A stretch of 5,574 bases of DNA, taken from the NCBI GenBank assembly GCA_022865445.1, contig JALHSX010000280.1, positions 1 to 5,574 on the forward strand, read 5' to 3'. The notes beneath the pieces were generated by a model, which was given only the letters and a program-made list of their open reading frames with translations, was not told where the DNA came from and did not search any database. This document shows, one piece after another, positions 1 through 5,068 of the stretch. This DNA comes from Thermoplasmata archaeon (GTDB lineage Archaea > Thermoplasmatota > Thermoplasmata > UBA10834). The position numbers were made by a program, and so were the translations under genes. Position 1 is the first letter of the stretch. Each line of letters begins with the position of its first letter.

Positions 1-750
1 CCATTTGGAAAACACTGCCATGGAGAAGCAGAGGCCAAGGACCGTCAGTATGAGCAATTCCCCTGAGCGCTGCCTGCCAACGTAATCCACCAGTCTCGGC
101 ACGACGGCCAGACCAAATACTATCGAGGCGGCGAGGAAGATGCCCATTTTCAGCAGAAGATCTGCAAATTGAGCCGGCTCAATTCCACCCTGGGATATGA
201 GGCCTGAGACTGCCGCGAGGATGAGCACAGCCGCAAAGTCCTCGACTATGAGGAGCCCTACGATCAATCGTGCCTTCTCATTGTCCAATCCGCCGGTCTC
301 TCTGAGAGACCTCACGACTATTATCGTCGATGCGACCGACAGCATCGCGCCGAGAAGGGTGGACTCAAGTCCGCTCCAGCCAAGAGCGCGCCCCAACTGG
401 TATCCGATGCCTATCATCAAGGCGATTTCCAGCGCCGCTGCCGCGATAACGGAGATTCCGATCTTCCTCAGTTGTTTGAGGCTGAATTCAAGGCCTATGG
501 AGAAAGTGAGAAGCACGATGCCGAGTCTGGCAAGCATCTCGATGACTGGTTGCGCTGAGATGACGGTCCGGGTGACACCGGTACCTATCGTGTACTCCGC
601 CGATATCACGAATGGGCCAGCAACCATTCCCGCTACCAGATAGCCAAGGATTAAAGGCTGTTTGAGCCGGTGGAATAGAACGATGATGATGGCTGCGACA
701 GCGATCACGATTGCCATGTTGATGAGGAACCCTGTCTGCAGGTCTAGCAT
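1..750 (-). CDS. CPA2/KefB-type cation:proton antiporter, N-terminal part (3' end beyond window)
   Basis: This is an integral membrane transporter, probably exchanging Na+ or K+ for H+. The frame is open from ATG at 750 to the left edge, giving 250 codons without a stop; an in-frame TAA lies upstream at 820-822, so 750 is the only good ATG start. Visible are an N-terminal hydrophobic helix (about 9-26), the family turn H27-R-L-K-Q-P32 followed by the GYLVAG helix (36-41) and G45-P46, then a helix carrying F83-S-I-G-L-E-F89, a serine/threonine-rich helix with S138, S141 and T142, and the ion-site helix containing E170-D171. Further hydrophobic helices follow to the edge. In CPA2 proteins the position before the conserved Asp varies (Gln in KefC, Asp in NapA); here it is Glu. 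Full-length relatives are roughly 390 residues or longer, often with a C-terminal TrkA-N domain, which cannot be judged here. The family call is firm; the ion is not known. Confidence 0.88.
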   Translation of the reverse strand, partial: MLDLQTGFLINMAIVIAVAAIIIVLFHRLKQPLILGYLVAGMVAGPFVISAEYTIGTGVTRTVISAQPVIEMLARLGIVLLTFSIGLEFSLKQLRKIGISVIAAAALEIALMIGIGYQLGRALGWSGLESTLLGAMLSVASTIIVVRSLRETGGLDNEKARLIVGLLIVEDFAAVLILAAVSGLISQGGIEPAQFADLLLKMGIFLAASIVFGLAVVPRLVDYVGRQRSGELLILTVLGLCFSMAVFSKW

Positions 751-814
751 CCTAACTGCACCGTTCTCTGATTGCTGATAGTGGCCAGCTGGACCTCTGC
801 GGTCTTCTTGCCTG

Positions 815-824
815 CTTTTTTACA
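815..824 (-). promoter_or_regulatory. Candidate TATA box of the antiporter gene
   Basis: Read on the minus strand this is TGTAAAAAAG, the most A/T-rich stretch before the antiporter start. A start of transcription about 25 bases further on would leave a leader of roughly 45 bases before ATG at 750. The box sits inside an inverted repeat (GCCTG at 810-814 and CAGGC at 823-827), so a regulator bound there could block TBP. This is assigned by base composition and distance only. Confidence 0.35.
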
Positions 825-930
825 GGCTCCGCTGAGGCTCTGGCTGACGGATATCTCTCATGTTACTTAAGCGTGGCCCTCCGAGCTTTCACACCTTCTC
901 CAATGGAAGATGGGGTACGCTAGATCCATG

Positions 931-937
931 AAATATT
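931..937 (+). promoter_or_regulatory. Candidate TATA box of the FtsZ-like gene
   Basis: The AAATATT stretch lies 32-38 bases before the ATG at 969 in otherwise GC-rich DNA. That is the distance expected if transcription starts about 10 bases before the start codon, giving a very short leader. No clear Shine-Dalgarno sequence precedes the ATG in this leader. The assignment is by position and composition only. Confidence 0.35.
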
Positions 938-968
938 CAAATGGGTAGGAGAGCATCATTCCTGCGGG

Positions 969-1889
969 ATGCCCAACTTCAGAACAAGGTTCTCACAATC
1001 GTCGGAAGATCAGAGAGTAAGAGCGAAGCTCTTCGGGATTGGGAGTGCTGGATGCAATATCGTAGATGGGGCTCAGTTCCCGAAGGTTGCGTTTTCGACT
1101 TCGAGCGCTGACCTTGCGAGATCCCACGCGGATCGAAAGGTCTTGGTCGGACAAGATAGACTTCTGGGAATATCCGACGCCGATTCGGACATGATGAAGA
1201 GACTCCCTTCAATCGTTGGTCACGAGTTACTGGATGTGTTCAACAACACAGAGCTCGCGTTCATCATGTGTGGCTTGGGAGGTGTGACGGGTAGCGTCGG
1301 CTCAAGGGTGCTGAACTCTGTTGCGAAATCAAAGGGCGTCGCAGGCATAGCGGTCGTCGCCATGCCTTTCTCTGCAGAGAGCTTCCAGAGGCGAGAGGTT
1401 GCTGCCAGGGCTCTGGGCGGGTTGCTCGAATCGTCTGCGATGTGTGTCGTGTTCGACAACGACAAGCTATCATCTCTTGCACCGAACCTTCCTATGTCGA
1501 GAGCATTCGGGCTATTGAACGGGATCATGATCAGGCCGGTTATGGACATCTGCGCTACTATGTCAAGAAACGACATAAGCGTGTTTCGCGAGGTCGTGGG
1601 CGGGTCGACCTACGCCCGATTCGGGTTGGGTTTGGCGCGAGGGGACGAGCGGGTCCAGCGAGTCGTCGACGAATCGCTGAGCTCTCCGTGGTTCGACTAC
1701 GATCTCAAAGAGGTGACCTCGGCGATAGCGGTATTTTCGTCTGCGGACCCGTGGGAGAAGGAGATCGACAAGGTGCTGTCGCTTCTTGAATCGAGACTGC
1801 CTTCTGTGCGGATCCTTTGGGGTTCGTATGCAGACCCCAACCTCGGAGAGAGGATACGTCTGAGCCTTCTTCTGTGCAAAGCCAAGTAG
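969..1889 (+). CDS. Divergent FtsZ/tubulin-superfamily protein with degenerate GTPase loops
   Basis: This 306-residue protein has both FtsZ domains. The nucleotide-binding T1 loop is G23-I-G-S-A-G-C-N30 and the T3 region is T44-S-S-A-D-L49. The tubulin signature loop T4 is G102-L-G-G-V-T-G-S-V110, where FtsZ has Gly at positions 106 and 110. An M132-P-F-S stretch and N164-D-K-L167 match the usual FtsZ KPF and NDKL segments. From D202 onward it aligns without gaps to the FtsZ T7 loop, but R200 replaces the first Asn of NxDxxD and V205 replaces the catalytic second Asp. The activation domain follows: SSP at 238-240, then D289-P at the last strands. It ends there, without the linker and C-terminal peptide that recruit SepF, FtsA or ZipA in typical FtsZ. 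The region between T3 and T4 is shorter than in FtsZ. GTP binding may persist; hydrolysis is predicted weak or absent. A role as non-polymerising regulator or filament cap is inference. It is more degenerate than a canonical FtsZ1, FtsZ2 or CetZ. Confidence 0.85.
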   Translation: MPNFRTRFSQSSEDQRVRAKLFGIGSAGCNIVDGAQFPKVAFSTSSADLARSHADRKVLVGQDRLLGISDADSDMMKRLPSIVGHELLDVFNNTELAFIMCGLGGVTGSVGSRVLNSVAKSKGVAGIAVVAMPFSAESFQRREVAARALGGLLESSAMCVVFDNDKLSSLAPNLPMSRAFGLLNGIMIRPVMDICATMSRNDISVFREVVGGSTYARFGLGLARGDERVQRVVDESLSSPWFDYDLKEVTSAIAVFSSADPWEKEIDKVLSLLESRLPSVRILWGSYADPNLGERIRLSLLLCKAK

Positions 1890-1987
1890 CTGAGATGCGG
1901 TCCTGTTTATATCTAAATTAGAAAATACAATTCCGTATATAAAAGATAGGATTATCAACCAATCGGGGAACCTCTAATAATCCCCCA
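1890..1987 (+). promoter_or_regulatory. AT-rich intergenic promoter region of the dehydrogenase gene
   Basis: These 98 bases are strikingly AT-rich between about 1905 and 1958 compared with the coding DNA on both sides. They hold two TATA-like stretches (1906-1912 and 1936-1945) and an 11-base palindrome, TCTAA-A-TTAGA, at 1912-1922. A short GGGGA/TCCCC inverted repeat lies just before the start codon (1965-1969 with 1981-1985). The dehydrogenase therefore probably has its own promoter instead of being co-transcribed with the FtsZ-like gene, although read-through is possible. Confidence 0.55.
1936..1945 (+). promoter_or_regulatory. TATA box of the saccharopine/lysine dehydrogenase-family gene
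   Basis: TATATAAAAG is the clearest archaeal-type TATA box in the window. Its centre is about 47 bases before the ATG at 1988, which predicts transcription starting near 1966 and a leader of about 20 bases. That leader would begin at or within the GGGGA/TCCCC inverted repeat. Confidence 0.6.
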
Positions 1988-3175
1988 ATGCGTTCCCTCC
2001 CCTCAGAGGGCGAAATAACGAAGTTGATTCAGCTAGGGTGCGGAGTAACCGGACTTGTGTGTGCAGAGCATTTAGAAAAGAACGCCAAAGTCGATGAGAT
2101 AGTCCTTGCGGACTCTCGCATAGAACCTGCGAGGGCGATGGTCTCTCGCGTCAGAAGCGAGAAGATGTCGACTCTGAAGATGGACGGGACGAATCCCAGC
2201 GAGTTGAGGAAGTTGATGAGAGGCTGCGACTTGATCATCTCATCCTTGCCATGGGAACTGAACCGAAAGGTCCTGGACGTCGCCGCGTCGACTGGAACTG
2301 ACTATGTCGACTTCTGCCTGACGGTGGAGTCTGAAAAGGACCTGAAGGCTGTCATTGCCAAATGCAAGAAAGCCGGGATCCGCGCGTTGACCGCAACAGG
2401 GGAGGATCCGGGCATATCAGATGTGTTTGCGGTTCACGGGGCCAGCAAGCTGGACAAAGCTGAAGAAGCCCATGTGCGGGATGGCGACAGCGGCGTCGCC
2501 GAAGGGTGCGACTTCTTCTCTTTGTGGTCTCCTATCGACTTACTTGAGGAAACGACAGTCCCAGCAGCGGTCTTCAAGAACGGCAAGATGACGTTCGTTC
2601 CTCCCCTTGACAAGAGGGAGATATACGAATTCCCACCTCCCGTGGGGCCATTGCCAGTCTATTACACGAACCATGAGGAGACCTATTTGATGCCCAGGTT
2701 CATCAAGGGTCTGCGGAATGCCGATTTCCAGATAGCCATCGACGACAACTTCGCCAGCATAGCGAGAATGTTGCGGAAACTCGGCCTTCACAGCCTGAAA
2801 CCGATCGACGTCAAGGGCGTGAAGGTCAGGCCTTTGGATGTTGTCGTCTCGCTGATGCCACGCCCGGTAGACCTCATCGGCAAGGTGAAGGGACATGCGG
2901 TCATCGTTGTGGACGTTGTGGGCGAAAAAGATGGCGTGAAGAAGAACGTCAAGATGTGGACCATGATGTCTCACGAGAGGGCCTACGAGCTTTGCAGGAG
3001 CAATGCAACTGGCTATCTGGTCGGTTCAGGTGGCGCGGTGGCTGCTGAGATGTTGATCGAAGGCGAGGTCAGGGAACACGGACTCTTGGCGCCTGAGCAG
3101 CTCCCTGCGGACAAGTTCCTTGCGCGGCTTCCTTCGAAAGGACTCAAAGTGGAGGAAAGGATAACGAATATCTGA
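1988..3175 (+). CDS. Saccharopine dehydrogenase-family oxidoreductase, lysine 6-dehydrogenase-like
   Basis: This is a 395-residue single-polypeptide NAD(P)-dependent dehydrogenase of the saccharopine dehydrogenase family. A Rossmann fold opens the protein: the dinucleotide-binding loop is G17-C-G-V-T-G22, and the next strand ends in D42, an acidic residue that usually favours NAD over NADP. S85-S-L-P88 and D105-Y-V-D108 match the cofactor-domain signatures, and E139-D-P-G-I-S-D145 matches the conserved hinge at the start of the catalytic domain. The long middle part (about 150-340) is the inserted alpha/beta catalytic domain, and the chain returns to the nucleotide fold near the C terminus. 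Length and layout recall lysine 6-dehydrogenases (oxidative deamination of the lysine epsilon-amino group) more than fungal saccharopine reductase. The substrate cannot be fixed by eye; saccharopine or carboxynorspermidine remain possible. The ATG fits, with the first strand starting about 10 residues in. It ends 11 bases from the convergent dphB. Confidence 0.8.
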   Translation: MRSLPSEGEITKLIQLGCGVTGLVCAEHLEKNAKVDEIVLADSRIEPARAMVSRVRSEKMSTLKMDGTNPSELRKLMRGCDLIISSLPWELNRKVLDVAASTGTDYVDFCLTVESEKDLKAVIAKCKKAGIRALTATGEDPGISDVFAVHGASKLDKAEEAHVRDGDSGVAEGCDFFSLWSPIDLLEETTVPAAVFKNGKMTFVPPLDKREIYEFPPPVGPLPVYYTNHEETYLMPRFIKGLRNADFQIAIDDNFASIARMLRKLGLHSLKPIDVKGVKVRPLDVVVSLMPRPVDLIGKVKGHAVIVVDVVGEKDGVKKNVKMWTMMSHERAYELCRSNATGYLVGSGGAVAAEMLIEGEVREHGLLAPEQLPADKFLARLPSKGLKVEERITNI

Positions 3176-3186
3176 TTCCGCGATCC

Positions 3187-3978
3187 TCAATGCCTGGTCC
3201 TATGAGCCAGAAGATCGAGAGCCTCCTCCTCCATGAAATGCAGCTTTCCCGGTACAACCAGTGAGTGGAGAGGAGACCCTAGGTCAGCGGAGATCAAGTC
3301 CTTCACTCTGCCCGCCATCACGACGCAGTCTGGAGCTCCGGCACGAGCGACCGCGCATACGGTCGTCGTGTCGGAAACGATCCCCTTCCCGACGCGCCTC
3401 TCCATGTCCATAAGAAGATGCAGCCCTTCCCCGGCTGTCATATATCTCGAGTTCTCTGCATCGATGTCGAGCAGAACGAGGGTGTGCAATCCTCTTGAAA
3501 GATTCTCGGAAATGACTTCGTAGGGGCTCGTGGGCGAGTATCCCTCTTGCGGGAAGGGCAGCGTTGTCGTGCGTCCGAACTTGTATTGCTGCAGTCCGAG
3601 AAGGCCCGGCACTGCGGTCAGGGCCGATGCACCGTGGATGACCGAGGTGTCTATGGATCGCTTGACGGCCCGGAGTCTGAGATCGATGTGCGTCGTCGCA
3701 GTCATGGGGTCTCCAGCCACCAGCAATACGACTCTCTTCTCGTTGCAGGCATCCAGCAGTCTTGTGCCATCTTCGACCGCCTCTCTATCCAGCGTTTCGA
3801 TTCTCTTGCCGGTCTTGGCAGCCAGGCGGTCTAGCGAACCCGCTGCAAGAGTCGATGTGTAGTCCTCGGCGAATACCACATCTGCGCTATCGATCTCCCT
3901 CAAACCGCTGACGGTGATTCCGTTCTCATCATGGAGGCCAAGGCCGACGAAGACGAGCCTGCCTTTTCTCGGAGCCAT
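3187..3978 (-). CDS. dphB: Diphthine synthase (EF-2 diphthamide methyltransferase)
   Basis: DphB/Dph5 transfers methyl groups from S-adenosylmethionine to the 3-amino-3-carboxypropyl-histidine of elongation factor 2, making diphthine, the second step of diphthamide synthesis in the cytosol. The 263-residue length is typical for archaeal members of this class III (SAM/tetrapyrrole methyltransferase fold) family. Seen in order: the first strand with L8-V-F-V-G-L-G-L15, an A37-E-D-Y-T-S42 segment typical of DphB, the hallmark G89-D-P-M-T-A-T-T-H97 of the SAM site, H115-G-A-S118, then a G125-L-L-G-L-Q-Q-Y-K-F-G135 stretch. I chose ATG at 3978 because it puts the first strand eight residues in; an in-frame GTG one codon earlier at 3981 is the alternative. 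The gene is divergent from trm5 and convergent with the dehydrogenase. No motif residue looks lost. Confidence 0.95.
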   Translation of the reverse strand: MAPRKGRLVFVGLGLHDENGITVSGLREIDSADVVFAEDYTSTLAAGSLDRLAAKTGKRIETLDREAVEDGTRLLDACNEKRVVLLVAGDPMTATTHIDLRLRAVKRSIDTSVIHGASALTAVPGLLGLQQYKFGRTTTLPFPQEGYSPTSPYEVISENLSRGLHTLVLLDIDAENSRYMTAGEGLHLLMDMERRVGKGIVSDTTTVCAVARAGAPDCVVMAGRVKDLISADLGSPLHSLVVPGKLHFMEEEALDLLAHRTRH

Positions 3979-3981
3979 CAC

Positions 3982-4063
3982 TCTGAGAATGGATAACCCA
4001 ACTAATGTAGTCTCTCTTATCCGACAGCGACTTTATCAGCGCGTAGGTTGATTTGCTCTCTCG
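3982..4063. promoter_or_regulatory. Shared dphB-trm5 divergent promoter region with nested dyad
   Basis: The two translation-modification genes diverge from this intergenic DNA (82 bases, or 85 from the dphB ATG). On the plus strand TTTATC at 4032-4037 lies about 30 bases before the trm5 ATG, which predicts a leaderless or nearly leaderless transcript. On the minus strand GGATAAGAGA (from 4022 downward) lies about 40 bases before the dphB ATG. A nested dyad occupies 3991-4022: outer arms GGATAA and TTATCC, inner arms ACTA and TAGT, centred within half a base of each other. It covers the candidate dphB TATA element and lies just upstream of the trm5 one. Confidence 0.5.
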
Positions 4064-5068
4064 ATGGACACCCTCTGCCTCGTGGTACCGAAGAAGAAGG
4101 CCGAACCGGTTCGACGGCGACTCTTGGAGAAGGGGGTCCTGAGAAAGGACGTCCAGATAAGGTCGGATGCCAAGAACGTCTATCTCCCGGTCACTCAGCG
4201 GATCGATCTTGGATTCCCAGTCGAGATTGCAGACTTCAGGGAGGTGGAAGAGCAGGTCACGGACTATCGTGTGCTGGTCGACTTGCCGGAGGAGCTCAGG
4301 CCTCACCTACCATCCTCCTACGATTCGCTTGGATCCATCGCCCTCGTGAAGATGGCCGAAGAAGTCGCGCCTTATGCGAACCAAATCGGGAAAGCGATCA
4401 TTGCGACGCAGAAATCCATAAAGACGGTATGTGTGGATTCCGGTGTCACTGACGAGTTCAGAACGAGGAGAATCAAGGTCGTCGCCGGTGAGAAGACCAC
4501 TGAGACGACGCACAAGGAATTTGGAATCGTCTTCAAGATGGACGTATCGAAGGTGTTCTTCTCTCCAAGGCTATCCACCGAGCGCGAGAGCGTTGCCAGG
4601 CAGGTCCTGCCAGGCGAAGTCGTGATTGACATGTTTGCCGGCATCGGCCCATTCTCCATCATGATCGCCAAGTCGAAGTCTCCGAAGATAGTCTATGCCA
4701 TCGACAAGAATCCCGATGCTGTCAGCTTCATGAAGGAGAACATCTCTCTGAACAAGGTTGCCGTCATCGAACCGATCCTGGGTGATGCCAGAGAAGAGAT
4801 ATCGAAGCTTGAGAAGGCCGACCGGATCATAATGAATCTTCCCCACGATGCTAGCGAATACGTGGCGGACGCGCTCCGGATGCTGAAGCCCGGGGGCGTC
4901 ATCCACTACTATGAGATCATGGAGGAACCCAAGGTTCAACCTCGGCTCGACCAGATTGCCGATACAGCTAGACGAGAAGGGCGGGTTCTGAATGAACTCG
5001 CCAGAAGAAGGGTCAAGAGCTACTCCCCGACGATGAACTTCTACGGGTTCGACCTTCAGTTCTTCTGA
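4064..5068 (+). CDS. trm5: tRNA (guanine37-N1)-methyltransferase Trm5
   Basis: Trm5 methylates N1 of G37, next to the tRNA anticodon, using S-adenosylmethionine; the modification prevents +1 frameshifting and is also the first step toward wyosine. The 334-residue length matches three-domain archaeal Trm5b. An N-terminal D1 tRNA-elbow-binding domain is present (about 1-60). The central domain has F132-R-T-R135, then T149-H-K-E-F-G154 and the signature V164-F-F-S-P-R-L-S-T-E-R174. The Rossmann domain has motif I D189-M-F-A-G-I-G-P-F197, A212-I-D-K-N216, the N258-L-P260 motif, and G277-G-V-I-H-Y-Y283. R133 and E173 are spaced 40 residues apart, as are the catalytic Arg145 and Glu185 of the Methanocaldococcus jannaschii enzyme. 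The TYW2 paralogue, which transfers an aminocarboxypropyl group, is usually shorter and lacks a full D1, so Trm5 is favoured. The 3' end overlaps the convergent dcd-like gene by 13 bases. Confidence 0.92.
   Translation: MDTLCLVVPKKKAEPVRRRLLEKGVLRKDVQIRSDAKNVYLPVTQRIDLGFPVEIADFREVEEQVTDYRVLVDLPEELRPHLPSSYDSLGSIALVKMAEEVAPYANQIGKAIIATQKSIKTVCVDSGVTDEFRTRRIKVVAGEKTTETTHKEFGIVFKMDVSKVFFSPRLSTERESVARQVLPGEVVIDMFAGIGPFSIMIAKSKSPKIVYAIDKNPDAVSFMKENISLNKVAVIEPILGDAREEISKLEKADRIIMNLPHDASEYVADALRMLKPGGVIHYYEIMEEPKVQPRLDQIADTARREGRVLNELARRRVKSYSPTMNFYGFDLQFF

Larger units (their letters stand above)
751..968. promoter_or_regulatory. Divergent intergenic region between antiporter and FtsZ-like gene
   Basis: No supportable gene is seen in these 218 bases. 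The region must hold the promoters of both flanking divergent genes. Two candidate elements stand out and are listed separately: a TATA-like run on the minus strand within an inverted repeat at 810-827, and an AT-rich box at 931-937 on the plus strand. I find no tRNA or box C/D sRNA pattern. Confidence 0.55.

Noticed and set aside
197..643. 148-codon open frame on the plus strand
   Set aside because: It lies wholly antisense to the antiporter, whose translation has clear transmembrane helices and family motifs. The plus-strand translation is low-complexity Ser/Pro/Thr/Arg without recognisable domains.
810..827. Inverted repeat with T-run read as an intrinsic terminator
   Set aside because: The T-run is in the loop, not after the stem, and no plus-strand gene ends nearby.
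827..850. Closely spaced CTGA repeats, considered as D boxes of a C/D sRNA
   Set aside because: No matching C box (RTGATGA) at the required spacing was found, so there is no supportable RNA gene.
1442..1789. 115-codon plus-strand frame and a 131-codon minus-strand frame (1563-1958) over the FtsZ-like gene
   Set aside because: Both are Arg-rich shadow translations over a gene with continuous FtsZ homology to its end. Neither shows a domain.
2540..2974. 144-codon minus-strand frame inside the dehydrogenase
   Set aside because: It is antisense to the conserved catalytic domain and its translation is rich in His, Arg and Trp, as expected of a shadow frame.
3530..3862. Plus-strand frames antisense to dphB
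   Set aside because: The minus strand encodes an intact diphthine synthase with all hallmark motifs; the plus-strand translations are Ser/Arg-rich with no recognisable features.
3979..3981. GTG one codon before the dphB ATG as start
   Set aside because: ATG is the more common start and already places the first strand close to the N terminus; the GTG adds only one residue.
3929..4306. 125-codon minus-strand frame spanning the dphB-trm5 promoter
   Set aside because: It would overlap dphB, the divergent promoter and the Trm5 D1 domain, and it has no family resemblance.
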